From assembly GCA_020829485.1 (NCBI GenBank), contig JAIVFU010000057.1, positions 1 to 43,394 of the forward strand: a DNA stretch of 43,394 bases, given 5' to 3'. This DNA is from Nostoc sp. CHAB 5834. Its GTDB lineage: Bacteria > Cyanobacteriota > Cyanobacteriia > Cyanobacteriales > Nostocaceae. The notes beneath the pieces are model-generated. The model saw nothing but the letters and a program-made list of their open reading frames with translations, did no database searches and had not been told where the DNA came from. Below are positions 1-9,346 of this stretch, piece by piece. Every line of letters begins with the position of its first letter. The stretch's first letter is position 1. A program made the translations under genes and the position numbers.

Positions 1-117
1 GAACAGGTCTCGGCATTTCAACAACGAATTAACGTCTCTCCCAATACAGTGGCGGATCGTTTGTGGGTGACAACTCATCTTAAACCTGATGAGGAAAAAC
101 TACGGCTTTCAACTTAG
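1..117 (+). CDS. C-terminal end of an unrecognised protein (truncated by window edge)
   Basis: An open frame enters from the left edge and ends at TAG 115-117, giving 38 residues. They contain a short QQRINVSPNTVADRL stretch that could be a helix-turn-helix or simple helical segment. It is followed by a polar tail ending KLRLST. Too little is present to assign a family. The gene is convergent with the HAD hydrolase that follows. Confidence 0.4.
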   Translation, partial: EQVSAFQQRINVSPNTVADRLWVTTHLKPDEEKLRLST

Positions 118-156
118 ACGAGGTTTACCTGCATAATCGTGTTGAAGCTTATCCCC

Positions 157-804
157 TCATTTTCCCCGATTGATCCAAACGCCTCTGAGTCCAGCTGCTT
201 TAGCTCCGTGGTAATCTTCTACAATGCTATCGCCAATATGCCATGCTGCCTCTGGGGAACATTTATGTTTATCTAAGGCAATAGCAAAAATTTGAGGATC
301 GGGTTTAGCTGCACGTACCTGGGTAGAAATGGTGACGGAAGTAAAAAACTCTCTCAATCCCAAACTTTGCAATACTGAGTAAATCCGAGAATCAAAATTG
401 GACAGCACCCCCAAGGTAACTCCCAACCGCCGCCAGTTGATTAAAGCTGGTAAAACATCGGGATAGACAAACCACGGTTCGCCAGTGCCAAAGTGGATGT
501 AAAGTTCGCTAAAGAAAGCCGAAAAGTCAGAAAATTCTTTGAGAACACCCGCACTTTCAAAAGTGTTCAGGGCAATTATCCGCCACCAATCAAACTCGCG
601 CTGAGGAATATCTTGCAGTTCTGCATCTGGAAATATCGGCGGCGGCGCTGCTTTAAAGCTTTTGATGAAGGCTGTATTCAATGTTTTGGCTGAAACTGTA
701 ACGCCAAATTCCTGGGCTATCTGACTATAAACTTCGCCCACACTACCTTTGACATCAAAGAGTGTACCCACAGCATCTAAAAAAATAACTTTCGGTTGTT
801 CCAT
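157..804 (-). CDS. HAD-superfamily hydrolase (subfamily IA, REG-2-like)
   Basis: Predicted cytosolic phosphatase-type hydrolase of 215 aa. Motif I is VIFLDAVGTLF, with the DxVGT form typical of the REG-2/Dreg-2-like branch. Motif II is VLSNFDSR, the conserved Lys lies in RAAKPDPQIF, and motif III is HIGDSIVEDYHGAKAAG. The frame stays open further upstream to 861, but those residues (TLPSPHSPLPTP) come from the GGGGAGT tandem repeat. I therefore place the start at the ATG 802-804 (MEQPKVIFLD), which fits the family length. Substrate unknown; the family acts on small phosphorylated metabolites. It lies 96 bp downstream of ndbB on the same strand. Confidence 0.85.
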   Translation of the reverse strand: MEQPKVIFLDAVGTLFDVKGSVGEVYSQIAQEFGVTVSAKTLNTAFIKSFKAAPPPIFPDAELQDIPQREFDWWRIIALNTFESAGVLKEFSDFSAFFSELYIHFGTGEPWFVYPDVLPALINWRRLGVTLGVLSNFDSRIYSVLQSLGLREFFTSVTISTQVRAAKPDPQIFAIALDKHKCSPEAAWHIGDSIVEDYHGAKAAGLRGVWINRGK

Positions 805-825
805 CAAAGTTTGATTGAATTGGGG

Positions 826-895
826 AGTGGGGAGTGGGGAGTGGGGACTGGGAAGAGTCACTAATGACTAATGACTAATGACTAATTTCCAACCT
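826..895. repeat. Short tandem repeats GGGGAGT and ACTAATG
   Basis: Between ndbB and the HAD gene lie several copies of the heptamer GGGGAGT followed by copies of ACTAATG. Both occur elsewhere in the window (3.4, 4.4, 16.5, 21.5, 28.6, 31.9 and 36.9 kb). They resemble the short tandemly repeated repetitive sequences known from heterocystous cyanobacteria. Confidence 0.85.
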
Positions 896-900
896 TAAAC

Positions 901-2094
901 TTACTTAGAAAGTGTTTCTATGATTGGACGGACTAGCCAATTAAAACCAACTTTGAGTTGATGGTCTAAAGTTGGCAACCTATATAAATAGGCAATCCGA
1001 CGGGCGACGGATGCCAAGGGGCCATCTAGTTTAATTCCCAAGCCTGTAAGAGTGGCGTTGTCTATCCCTAGTGCCATCATTTCTCCTAACTGTTGGTAGC
1101 GGAAGGGAAGCAGGGGGCGATTGGTCAAACTTGCCCAGATATTCCAAGCAGTATAATCAGCTTGTTGGAAAGCTGCTTGTGCGGTGGCGGGAACTTGCTG
1201 TCCTTCAATATCATGACAGTCTGCTAAATCTCCCAAAGCAAAGATTTCTGGATGATCGAGGACTTGCAGATTGGATGTAGTGCTGATTTGACCACGCTGG
1301 TTTTGCTTGAGGGCAAGAGATTTCACTACAGGCGCAACCCTAGTTCCCACAGTCCAAATTACCAAATCTACGGGAATCGTGTCTAACTGGTTTTTGTACT
1401 CTAGGGAGATAGAATTTTGCTCTATTGATTCCACTTTGGTTTCTAAATCAATAAACACGCCACGGGCTTCTATTGCTTTCTTTGCTGCTTCCCGGTTAAA
1501 CTCTGGGGAAGTTCGCAAGATTTGGTCAGCAATTTCAATGATCCGAAAGCGTCCTCTTTCACCTAGTCTGTCGGCTAACTTACAGGCTAACTCTACACCA
1601 CTGTAGCCAGCCCCAATAATTGCCACCCGAATTTTATCAGCATCCGATTCTTCTAAAAATCGCAGGCGTTCTTCCAAACGATAGACATCAGAGATTGTGC
1701 GGAATGGGTAGGCGTAGGATGTTGCACCAGGCACTAAATCTAACGGTGTCTCACCTCCTAGCGCCAACACTAAGCGATCGTAAGGGATTTCCGGCCCTTC
1801 ATGTACATTTACCAGTTTCTGGTCGATGTCAATTCCAGACACAACCCCTTGATAAAAACGCACCCCTGTACCTTGTAAAAGTTCTTCAAACGGTGGGGCA
1901 ATTTCCCAGGTTTGCAGTTCGCCAGTGAGTAATTCGTAAAGTAAAGGAGAGAATAGAAAGCGATCGCTTTGATCTACCAAAACAATTTCGGGTTTTTGCG
2001 TAGATTCCCAAGGTAACTGGCTTAAGCGCAAGGCTGTGTAGAGACCACCAAAGCCTCCGCCAAGGATACAAATTCTAGAAGTTTGTTGAGTCAT
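901..2094 (-). CDS. ndbB: Type II NAD(P)H dehydrogenase / demethylphylloquinone reductase NdbB
   Basis: Flavoprotein of 397 aa that passes electrons from NAD(P)H to a quinone without proton pumping. The cyanobacterial NdbB branch reduces demethylphylloquinone before its final methylation. The N-terminal FAD-binding motif is ICILGGGFGGLYTA (residues 8-21). The second Rossmann motif is VAIIGAGYSGVELA near residue 157. FAD contacts appear as VIWTVGTRVAP and IFALGDLADC. The whole sequence, including FLFSPLLYELLTGELQTWEIAPPF, closely resembles my memory of Synechocystis Slr1743. No transmembrane segment is obvious, so it is probably peripheral at the membrane. Not obviously in an operon; the HAD gene follows after 96 bp. 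Confidence 0.85.
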   Translation of the reverse strand: MTQQTSRICILGGGFGGLYTALRLSQLPWESTQKPEIVLVDQSDRFLFSPLLYELLTGELQTWEIAPPFEELLQGTGVRFYQGVVSGIDIDQKLVNVHEGPEIPYDRLVLALGGETPLDLVPGATSYAYPFRTISDVYRLEERLRFLEESDADKIRVAIIGAGYSGVELACKLADRLGERGRFRIIEIADQILRTSPEFNREAAKKAIEARGVFIDLETKVESIEQNSISLEYKNQLDTIPVDLVIWTVGTRVAPVVKSLALKQNQRGQISTTSNLQVLDHPEIFALGDLADCHDIEGQQVPATAQAAFQQADYTAWNIWASLTNRPLLPFRYQQLGEMMALGIDNATLTGLGIKLDGPLASVARRIAYLYRLPTLDHQLKVGFNWLVRPIIETLSK

Positions 2095-2418
2095 CGTTTC
2101 TATCTATGGGACGGTCAATGCTAGCTGGGCAACTAACTTCAGGGTAACTGAAACTTTAGGTTTTAAACCCTTCATCCAAATGAAGGGTTAGTTCTAAGAC
2201 AGTGCCCATGCCCAAACGCATTTTGAAAGTGTCGCGGCTGCGGTTGCGTTTAATTCGTTTTTTCAAGACAAATCAAACCACCGAGTTTATCCCCAATGTT
2301 TATATAGTAGTATTCCCAAATCCAAATTTTTGGAGTTATGAAAACTGCTTGATATATCTTTCTAGGATTTTGGATTGGGAATACTAGTTAGTAATCTCAT
2401 CTCTAAAAGCTCAGATTT
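2095..2418. other. Intergenic region between divergent ndbB and glycosyltransferase genes
   Basis: 324 bp that must hold both divergent promoters. It contains a 9-bp stem hairpin at 2166-2189 (AACCCTTCA / TGAAGGGTT) and the MITE-like inverted repeat at 2308-2385. A 61-codon frame at 2202-2387 ends inside that inverted repeat and is judged not to be a gene. Confidence 0.6.
2308..2385. repeat. MITE-like inverted-repeat element (~78 bp)
   Basis: The left arm TAGTATTCCCAAATCCAAA (2308-2326) pairs with the right end ending GGATTGGGAATACTA, with one base inserted. The arms flank about 40 bp of AT-rich sequence. TA/TAG at both outer edges could be a target duplication. No transposase is encoded. 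Confidence 0.55.
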
Positions 2419-3387
2419 ATGAATCATCAGCTAGTTGATGCAACCACCACCACCAGTTTTTTACCAATGGTGTCGGTGGTTGTTCCTATTTATAACGGTG
2501 AGGCGGATTTACCAGAGTTAATCAATTGTCTGTTGTCTCAAACCTACCCGAAAGACCGCTTAGAGTACTTGTTGGTAGACAATAATAGTAGCGATCGCAC
2601 TCTCACGATCCTCAAAACATCTGCCCAAAATTGCCCTATCACAATCCGCCCATTGAGCGAAAATCAAATTCAAAGCTCTTATGCTGCTCGTAATACTGGG
2701 ATTCGCACCGCTACGGGTGAAATTATCGTTTTTACTGATGCAGATTGTCGTCCACAACCACAATGGTTAGATGCATTAATTAAGCCTTTTGTCAACAAAG
2801 AAGTGGTAATTGTCGCTGGTGAAATTTTGGCACTACCAGGCACAAGTCTGCTAGAACAGCACGCAGATAGTCAAGAAACTTTGTCGCAAAAGCATACCCT
2901 TAAACATTCCTTTCGTCCCTATGGTCAAACCGCTAATTTAGCGATTCGACGCATTGCCTTAGAAAAAACAGGTTTATTTCGTCCCTATCTTACCACTGGC
3001 GGCGATGCCGATATTTGCTGGCGGATTTTGGGGGAAAACATCGGGCGTTTGGAATTTGCTCCGAATGCGATAGTTCAGCACCGCCACCGCGCCACACTTC
3101 AAGAACTACGAAGTCAATGGCGGCGCTATGGACGCTCAAATCGCTATCTGCACGAACTACACGGTGTAGATTTGATGCGAGATATTACACTCAAAGAATG
3201 CGGCTATCGTTTGGCACGTTGGTTAGTCAAGGAAATACCAAGGGATATGAAAAAGGCGATTGCGGGTAAAGCCACCCTTGTAGATTTATTAAATACTCCC
3301 ATTGGTTTGTTCACTGCTAGGGCGCGTGCTGCTGGGCAACGAGACGCGAAGTTGCCAGAAAATGCCAAGATAATTGATCGACTGTAA
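2419..3387 (+). CDS. Family 2 glycosyltransferase
   Basis: Inverting GT2 (GT-A fold) enzyme of 322 aa that moves a sugar from an activated donor to an unknown acceptor. The nucleotide-binding start is VSVVVPIYNGEADLPELI (residues 18-36), then DNNSSDRT. The metal-binding DxD motif is FTDADCRPQP near residue 113. The catalytic-side motif is TGGDADICWR near residue 198. No convincing membrane segment is seen. Likely role in cell-envelope or exopolysaccharide glycan synthesis, by family only; no glycan genes flank it. Confidence 0.85.
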   Translation: MNHQLVDATTTTSFLPMVSVVVPIYNGEADLPELINCLLSQTYPKDRLEYLLVDNNSSDRTLTILKTSAQNCPITIRPLSENQIQSSYAARNTGIRTATGEIIVFTDADCRPQPQWLDALIKPFVNKEVVIVAGEILALPGTSLLEQHADSQETLSQKHTLKHSFRPYGQTANLAIRRIALEKTGLFRPYLTTGGDADICWRILGENIGRLEFAPNAIVQHRHRATLQELRSQWRRYGRSNRYLHELHGVDLMRDITLKECGYRLARWLVKEIPRDMKKAIAGKATLVDLLNTPIGLFTARARAAGQRDAKLPENAKIIDRL

Positions 3388-3712
3388 CAATATTAGGGCG
3401 CTGGAATATGAGCAGGGGGCAGGGGGAGAACCCCATACATAAATATATTGGCTCTGAACTAAGGACGTATTATTTCTCGTGCTACGCATCTCGAAATAAA
3501 TATTTTTATTTTTGGGCATAAATAAATTTAGGGGCTTGAAACCCTTTGAGCAGGGGAAATGAGCGAATCTTTCTCCCCTGCCCCCCGCTCCCTGCTCCCC
3601 TGCCTCTTAGTCAGTTCTGTAGGGATTCTTACGGGCGCGGAAATAAACACTTTTGTTCAATGACTGTCAACTTTCGCTAAATTGGAAAAAGTTAAGCTTA
3701 AGGGAATTTTAA
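3388..3712. other. Intergenic region with C-rich short repeats
   Basis: 325 bp. It holds GCAGGGG/CTCCCCTG low-complexity runs at 3408-3433 and 3570-3604. Around 3470-3505 an imperfect inverted repeat is built on CTCGTGCTACGCATCTCG, related to the GCGTAGC palindromes elsewhere. The response-regulator ribosome site AAGGG at 3700-3704 closes the region. Confidence 0.6.
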
Positions 3713-4408
3713 ATGTCAGCACAATTGTTACTGGTGGATGATGAACCAGGGATACGGGAAGCCGTGAAGGATTATTTGCAAGAGAGCGGTTTCAGCGTTC
3801 AAGTCGCCAGTAACGCCCTTGAAGGTTGGGAATGGATGCAGATGAATACACCTGACTTAGTGATTTCCGATGTCATGATGCCTCAGGTGGATGGCTATCA
3901 GTTCCTGAAACAACTGCGAGAAGACCCCCGCTTCCAAGCACTCCCGGTAGTATTTTTAACTGCTAAAGGCATGACAGGCGATCGCATCCAAGGGTATCAT
4001 GCTGGTGTCGATGCCTATCTACCCAAACCCTTCGATCCAGATGAGTTAGTGGCTATAGTCGAAAATTTGCTAGCCCGCCGTGCCGCTAAGGCTTCAACTA
4101 CCGGAGATGACGTTGAAACTCCTGATATTGCTGAACTAGCCAATCAGATTGCCCAAATTAAGGCATTGTTAACTCAAAGAAATGCCATTTCCCAATCCCC
4201 AGCCCCTTTTAAAATTGATTTGACTCCCAGAGAACAAAGTGTTTTAAATTTGGTCGCTGAAGGGTTGATGAACAAAGAAATCGCCCGTCGCTTAGAAACC
4301 AGCGTCCGCAATGTAGAAAAATACGTCAGCCGTTTGTTTAGTAAAACTGGCACCAATAGCCGTACAGAGTTAGTCCGTTTTGCCCTAGAACACGGTCTTG
4401 CGAAATAG
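3713..4408 (+). CDS. NarL/FixJ-type response regulator (Rre1/Ycf29-like)
   Basis: Two-component DNA-binding regulator of 231 aa. The receiver domain (1-120) carries the acidic pair D9-D10, phospho-acceptor D53 (VISDVMMP), the T/S position in FLTAKG and K105 (LPKPFDPDE). A linker of about 45 residues leads to a LuxR-type helix-turn-helix (about 167-231: LTPREQSVLNLVAEGLMNKEIARRL). The conserved MTGDRIQGY segment and HTH style resemble Rre1/Ycf29, the partner of histidine kinase Hik2 in cyanobacteria and plastids. That assignment is from memory, so no symbol is given. No kinase gene is adjacent, as is usual for cyanobacterial orphan regulators. AAGGG lies 8 bases before the ATG. Confidence 0.85.
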   Translation: MSAQLLLVDDEPGIREAVKDYLQESGFSVQVASNALEGWEWMQMNTPDLVISDVMMPQVDGYQFLKQLREDPRFQALPVVFLTAKGMTGDRIQGYHAGVDAYLPKPFDPDELVAIVENLLARRAAKASTTGDDVETPDIAELANQIAQIKALLTQRNAISQSPAPFKIDLTPREQSVLNLVAEGLMNKEIARRLETSVRNVEKYVSRLFSKTGTNSRTELVRFALEHGLAK

Positions 4409-4958
4409 AGAGTTTTTAAGTTGGGCATTGGTATTCCTCTGCTCCCCCTGCTCCCCCTGCTCCCCTGCCCCCTTCTTATGGGTAATTGGTAATAGGTAAC
4501 TGACTGTTAAACCATGACTAAACCATCACCTATTACCAGTAATAGATAAAACATAAGTATTTCAGCAAATCAGGCACTTACCTAAAGTAAAAAGCTAAAA
4601 AGTAAGGTTATTTATTTTCACTTTGGCCTTTTAGGTTTTCATTGAATTCGCGCCTGTTGTCCAATTCCCCATCTGTAAAGACACAGGGTTTTCTTGTTCC
4701 TGCAATGTTTTGATAAAAACTCGGTAAAATGCACCCGGCTGAATTTGATCTTAGATTCTACCAGTATCTTTTGCTACAAAGTTTTTAATAGAGAAACTGT
4801 TCCTGGGACTCTATGCTGCTAAATAAGACTTTCATAAAGGAGAAATCACAATATTTTATGAATTCTACTTGCTGCTTAGTTTTTATAGCAACGGGGCCAC
4901 ATGATCAACATTTGATTTGATGCCCAATTCATGTTTTTTCACTACTTAAATTACACAT
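4409..4958. other. Intergenic region with C-rich repeats and a hairpin
   Basis: 550 bp between two convergent genes. CTCCCCCTG runs occupy 4439-4472. An inverted repeat (AATTGGTAATAGGT at 4484-4497 with ACCTATTACCAGT at 4528-4540) could act as a transcription end for the response regulator. The rest is AT-rich with no open frame I trust. Confidence 0.5.
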
Positions 4959-5243
4959 TTAAGTTGGCAGATTTTCAGCAGCATTACGCAAGCGCATCAA
5001 CTGGCGTCGCATTTGAGGTGAAGCTTTAAACTCTGACACTTCCTGCGCTTTAACGGACGCTTGCAGCGTCTCTAGAAAGTCGTCAGAACCTTCGGTCAAG
5101 GCATCAAGTAACACCTGTAACAGTTGTTCGCGATCGCCCAATAGACTTTTTTCCTCAATCAACCGGAATTTGAGATGGATTTCGCATTCATAAACACCTA
5201 CTTCGAGATTATTTATCTGGCGTGGTAATGCTTTGGAGTTCAT
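4959..5243 (-). CDS. Small conserved-looking cyanobacterial protein, function unknown
   Basis: 94 aa, mixed charge, with no membrane segment, signal peptide or cysteine cluster. It has a beta-type N-terminal half (VYECEIHLKFRLIEE) followed by helical stretches (REQLLQVLLDALTEG, QMRRQLMRLRNAAEN). A HIP1 octamer inside the frame and normal codon use argue that it is a real gene. I do not recognise a family. It stands alone, convergent with the response regulator, with a long AT-rich upstream region. Confidence 0.6.
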   Translation of the reverse strand: MNSKALPRQINNLEVGVYECEIHLKFRLIEEKSLLGDREQLLQVLLDALTEGSDDFLETLQASVKAQEVSEFKASPQMRRQLMRLRNAAENLPT

Positions 5244-6118
5244 AGCTATTGAGATTCCTTTACTTGGTGGTCATGAGGGTAAGGAGGTAGATGCCCAGCA
5301 AAATTCTTTATATCTTCTTTGAATCCAAAGTGCTTGAATTAAGAATTTTTCTTCATCAATCACCTTTGTATTCCATTTCAGTCTCCTATGTTTTATTTTC
5401 AAGCTAGATTTTGATGTTCTTCTGCTAGATGTAGCTTATGGTAAGCCATAACTATTATTCAGTTTTTAAGATTTTACACAATAAAGTTTCTGTAAGAAGT
5501 TGTCCGGTCTTTTTAAAGGTTTTTACATCAACTTTATGTTAACGTCAATAACAGTTTGACTTGTTACTTGAATTTTGGTGTTTATACGTAAGTAAAATCG
5601 CTTAACTTTTTTGAACTTATTAAAGCCAGAGGTCGATGTAGCCCTATTCAGTAAAATTACTTGATGTACGTTTTTTGCAATAGAAAAATCCGAAGAAATT
5701 GATGAGCAGAATTATTAAGGTAAAAACTTTTGTTCTCCATAAAAAAAATGTACACAGATCAAATTATTCCTGGTCAGTGCCTTATCCTACTGGCTTTTAG
5801 GCTTCATGAGTACGAAAATCTTAGCAGTAGGTAAGATTAGCACACCGCTTTGACTTCTTTATATACGCCAAATAAAAATACTTTTTACAGTAATTTTTAC
5901 AGGACAACAATTGGACTACTGTCAGTACTAGCTACTAATTGTGTCTTCAACTCTTAACAGAAGTAGTAAGTTAATCAGTACAGGTGATATTTTTACTTAT
6001 GCCCATTCAATATACCCTTTTGAAACTGCTCTCAAAGCTTGTAAATTGAGAGCATTCAAGCTTGAATATACCGTTTACAATAATTTCAGTGTAATCCACC
6101 CAAATCTTACACCCTTTT
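5244..6118. other. Long AT-rich intergenic region upstream of ndhM
   Basis: 875 bp, strongly AT-rich, between divergently oriented genes. A GTG-started frame of 61 codons at 5941-6126 overlaps the ndhM start and has no family features, so I do not call it. I see no tRNA, no clear riboswitch and no repeat array. It presumably holds the promoters of both neighbours. Confidence 0.5.
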
Positions 6119-6478
6119 ATGGATAACCCGATGCTGCTCAAGTCCACAACCCGGCATGTCCGCATTTTTGCAGGCGAAATTGACCGGGATGGCGAACTGA
6201 TTCCCAGTGAACAGGTTTTAACGTTAGATATTGACCCAGATAACGAATTTAACTGGAATGAAGATGCGCTGCAAAAAGTTTATCGAAAATTTGATGAACT
6301 AGTAGAAGCATCTAGTGGCGCAGACCTCACAGACTATAACTTGCGCCGTGTTGGGTCAGACTTAGAGCATTATCTGCGATCGCTCCTGCAACTCGGCGAA
6401 ATCAGCTACAATCTATCTGCCCGCGTTACCAACTACAGCATGGGAGTCCCCCAAGTTGCAATTGACGACAAACAATAA
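6119..6478 (+). CDS. ndhM: NAD(P)H-quinone oxidoreductase subunit M
   Basis: Peripheral subunit of the cyanobacterial/chloroplast NDH-1 complex, located near the matrix-side arm that accepts electrons from ferredoxin. The 119-aa sequence matches the family almost end to end: LLKSTTRHVRIFAGEI, LTLDIDPDNEFNWNEDALQKVYRKFDELVE and NLRRVGSDLEHYLRSLLQ. The ATG at 6131 (MLLKSTTRH) gives the usual family N-terminus, so it may be the true start rather than 6119. Single gene, followed by a strong hairpin at 6567-6591. Confidence 0.95.
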   Translation: MDNPMLLKSTTRHVRIFAGEIDRDGELIPSEQVLTLDIDPDNEFNWNEDALQKVYRKFDELVEASSGADLTDYNLRRVGSDLEHYLRSLLQLGEISYNLSARVTNYSMGVPQVAIDDKQ

Positions 6479-6514
6479 CCGAATGAGTTGGTAGCGAGCG
6501 ATCTGGCTGAACCT

Positions 6515-6541
6515 TTCTGACAATTCAGATCATCTGGAAAA
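6515..6541. repeat. 27-bp dispersed repeat, copy 1
   Basis: The 27 bases here recur identically at 22269-22295. They contain the palindrome CAGATCATCTG. Both copies sit beside CCTTCCCGCG-type hairpin repeats. Confidence 0.8.
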
Positions 6542-6566
6542 GCTAACGATTAACCTAACCCCATAA

Positions 6567-6591
6567 CCCCCTTCCCGCGTTGGGAAGGGGG
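6567..6591. terminator. GC-rich hairpin downstream of ndhM
   Basis: A perfect 10-bp stem, CCCCCTTCCC / GGGAAGGGGG, with a 5-base loop, followed by GAAAATTAAT. It may end ndhM transcription. The stem is also a dispersed repeat found near 22345 and 22520, so termination is only inferred. Confidence 0.55.
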
Positions 6592-7075
6592 AAAATTAAT
6601 CTGTGAAGCTTTGCGATCTCCCTAAAAAGAACCCGGAAACGAGATTACTAGATTTTTAAAGCCTCTTCATTAGTCAGCTACTTTGAGTAGTTCACTTATC
6701 TTAATTCTTAATTAAAGTTAATTGTTGCTATCCTACTTATAAACTAAATAAATACCAAGATTATCTCCCTCTTGATGATGGGGTAATTCAGCAAAAGCTT
6801 GGGGCGCAGTTATGCTTGGGTTATGCTTTGGTAACAGGGTTGGAGTTCGTTGCTTTGGGGATGGAGAGTCACAGAGCAATAGAAGCTATGATGAGGCTGT
6901 AGGGTTGAGTTAGGAGCGTATTTTTGGATAAGAAAGTATTAGCACCTGCTGATATCCCCCAGCTAAAATCATCATCTAAAGTCTGGGTATGTCAAGTTTA
7001 AGAAAGATGAGCGGTCTAGATTGTCCCTAATAATGCTGTTAAAGAAATTGCCAATCGCTTCCCGGTGCGAAAACT

Positions 7076-9346
7076 ATGGAAAATGACGCGGCAACGCTCT
7101 ACTGTACAAATGAAAATTGTCAGGCTGCCAACCCCCTGACTCACAAGTTTTGCCTGCGATGTTCCACGCCCCTAACCAAAAATTACCTCTGGGCTGTGGT
7201 AGATAGCCCTAGTGTGGGTAGCCCTGGAGAAATATTAGCCGATCGCTATTTAGTCCTTGATAAATTTGTTCTTTTAGATACAAAACCTGGTTTATTAGCG
7301 CTAACGCCTGAGTTAGATAATTTACAGCCTCTAAAAGCTTACCTGAGACTCATTCCCTATCGGTTACACGTACCGCAGGTATATGGAGTACTTTTTCTCG
7401 GTGACGGCCCCTCCCATCGAGAAATATTACTTTTAGAAAAACCTCCATTATTATTAGATGACAAAATCCAACAAGTGCAGTTGGCTTTTGAGTTAACTAC
7501 CGCTTGGCGTGATGCAACATCGATGCGCCAACTCAATTGGTTATGGCAAATAGCTCATCTGTGGCAACCTCTTGCAAGTGAAGGTGTTGTATCTAGCTTG
7601 CTTGACTCTTATGTATTAAGGGTAGAAGGATCATTAGTCCGTTTATTAGAATTGCGTTTCGATGCAGCAACATCACCAGAATTGCCCCAATTAGGTGAAT
7701 TTTGGCAGCAGTTGGTACATGAAGCCAAACCAGCCATAACTGAATTTGTTAACGAGGTTAGCCTTTCCTTAATTCAGGGAAAGATTAATTCAACCGATCA
7801 ATTAATCGGAGTTTTAGATCGCGGACTGGCTGGGTTAGGGCGATCGCAAACACCCTCAATCAAAATTATCACCAAAACCGACACTGGGCCGAGCCGCCAA
7901 CGTAACGAAGATTCTTGTAGCCCCCCTAGTGGAACTCTGGTAAGCAAACCACCCCAGCCAACAGCCTTAGCAATTGTCTGTGATGGCATCGGTGGGCACG
8001 AGGGTGGCAATGTCGCCTCAAATTTAGCCATTGAAACGATCCAGCAACAGGTACAGCAACTAACAAAAGTTCCCTACGACCATATAGACCCCTCACTGCT
8101 ACTTAATGACCTAGAAAAGGCAGTGGCAATTGCTAATGACAAAATTAGTCAGCGCAATGACGGTGAAAATCGCCAAGGTCGTCAGAGGATGGGCACGACT
8201 TTAGTAATGGCATTACCTGTTGCTCATGAAATGTACATTACCCACGTCGGTGATAGTCGTGCTTACTGGATTACCCGCCACGGCTGTTATCAAGTTACCC
8301 TGGACGATGATGTTGCCTCCCGCGAGGTGCGCCTAGGCTATGCCATTTACCGCGAAGCTGTACAACAAAGTGCTGCTGGCTCTCTCGTCCAGGCTTTGGG
8401 CATGGGGCCCAGCACTTCATTGCATCCCACATCGGCACGGTTTATGCTCGATGAAGATGCTGTTTTTCTGCTTACTTCCGATGGTTTGAGTGATTTTGAT
8501 CGGGTGGAGGAATACTGGGAAACAGAAATCTTGCCGATTCTAGCTGGGGAAGTCCCTATAGCAAATGTTGCGGATAGATTAGTTGAAATCGCTAACACCA
8601 AGAATGGACACGATAATGTCACCATCGCTTTAGTTTATTATCAAGTCCAATACTGGGAACCAGAAATCACGATTAAAGCCTTCATTCCAGAGAGTTATTC
8701 TGCCAAAACTGTTGATTTTGCATCCAGAGCGACAGATGCGACACTTTTAAGTAGCCCAAACCACAAAACTCAGGTGATTCCAGACACTGAGCCTGCTAAA
8801 AGTTCCGGTTTACCGCTACAGTGGATTGTTCCGTTAATATTTGTGGTAGCAGCAGGTGCTTTAGGATTGTTCGTGAGGCAACTGCGATCGCCATCAGTCC
8901 CCTTTGTTTCACCCAATCCCATACCAACTTCAAATCCTACCATCGAACCGACACCCGTAGCGCGATCGCTAGCCAACCTTTCTCCTGGCTGGGTAGTTAA
9001 AACTAACAATCCAATATCCTTGGGAAATAACCAATCACTTCCCCCTGGAGCATTTTTAGAAGTTATCAACACAAAACCAAATCCTAAACCTGCTTCTGGA
9101 AATCTTTCGGTGTCTATGCGAGTCTGTGCCAATAAAAACACACAAACCCCAGCTGATACTAATAATCCAGCAGTAACTTCCTCAGTGCCATCAAATTCAA
9201 AACCTTTGCCAGCAACAGTATTACTGGACTTCTCTCAACTGAAACGCTTTGGTGTCTCTGTTTTACCAGAAAATGCACCAAGTCCATGTACACCTATCAC
9301 ACAACCGCCAGTTACTCAACCACCTGACGACAGCAGTCCAACTTAG
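7076..9346 (+). CDS. Membrane-anchored PP2C-type Ser/Thr protein phosphatase with N-terminal zinc ribbon
   Basis: 756 aa; predicted to remove phosphate from Ser/Thr of target proteins using two metal ions. The N-terminal zinc ribbon is CTNENCQAANPLTHKFCLRC (residues 10-29). It is followed by about 200 residues resembling a degenerate kinase-like or scaffold domain (GEILADRYLVLDKF). The PP2C domain spans about 262-520. It shows TDTGPSRQRNEDS, metal-binding D303 in CDGIGGHEGG, MGTTLVMALP, HVGDSRAYW, LTSDGLSDFD and GHDNVT. One membrane helix at about 580-602 (WIVPLIFVVAAGALGLFV) is followed by a Pro/Thr/Ser-rich tail of about 150 residues, presumably outside the cytoplasm. The CHAT-FHA gene follows after 145 bp on the same strand. 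The presence of FHA (phosphothreonine-reading) proteins next door suggests it resets a phospho-signal. Confidence 0.9.
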   Translation: MENDAATLYCTNENCQAANPLTHKFCLRCSTPLTKNYLWAVVDSPSVGSPGEILADRYLVLDKFVLLDTKPGLLALTPELDNLQPLKAYLRLIPYRLHVPQVYGVLFLGDGPSHREILLLEKPPLLLDDKIQQVQLAFELTTAWRDATSMRQLNWLWQIAHLWQPLASEGVVSSLLDSYVLRVEGSLVRLLELRFDAATSPELPQLGEFWQQLVHEAKPAITEFVNEVSLSLIQGKINSTDQLIGVLDRGLAGLGRSQTPSIKIITKTDTGPSRQRNEDSCSPPSGTLVSKPPQPTALAIVCDGIGGHEGGNVASNLAIETIQQQVQQLTKVPYDHIDPSLLLNDLEKAVAIANDKISQRNDGENRQGRQRMGTTLVMALPVAHEMYITHVGDSRAYWITRHGCYQVTLDDDVASREVRLGYAIYREAVQQSAAGSLVQALGMGPSTSLHPTSARFMLDEDAVFLLTSDGLSDFDRVEEYWETEILPILAGEVPIANVADRLVEIANTKNGHDNVTIALVYYQVQYWEPEITIKAFIPESYSAKTVDFASRATDATLLSSPNHKTQVIPDTEPAKSSGLPLQWIVPLIFVVAAGALGLFVRQLRSPSVPFVSPNPIPTSNPTIEPTPVARSLANLSPGWVVKTNNPISLGNNQSLPPGAFLEVINTKPNPKPASGNLSVSMRVCANKNTQTPADTNNPAVTSSVPSNSKPLPATVLLDFSQLKRFGVSVLPENAPSPCTPITQPPVTQPPDDSSPT

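Larger units (their letters stand above)
6479..7075. other. Intergenic region between ndhM and PP2C gene
   Basis: 597 bp. It contains the 27-bp dispersed repeat at 6515-6541, the GC-rich hairpin at 6567-6591 and AT-rich sequence. One plus-strand frame of about 50 codons (about 6746-6903) reads VIQQKLGAQLCLGYALVTGLEFVALG. It has no start codon in a convincing position and ends early. It could be a remnant of a membrane-protein gene, but I do not call it. Confidence 0.45.

Noticed and set aside
2202..2387. 61-codon plus-strand frame before the glycosyltransferase gene
   Set aside because: It reads through the inverted-repeat element at 2308-2385, has no family features and no ribosome site.
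5941..6126. 61-codon GTG-started frame before ndhM
   Set aside because: It overlaps the ndhM start, is compositionally like the AT-rich intergenic sequence and shows no recognisable protein features.
6746..6903. Short frame reading VIQQKLGAQLCLGYALVTGLEF
   Set aside because: No credible start and an early stop; similarity to a membrane-protein family is too vague to call a gene or a pseudogene.
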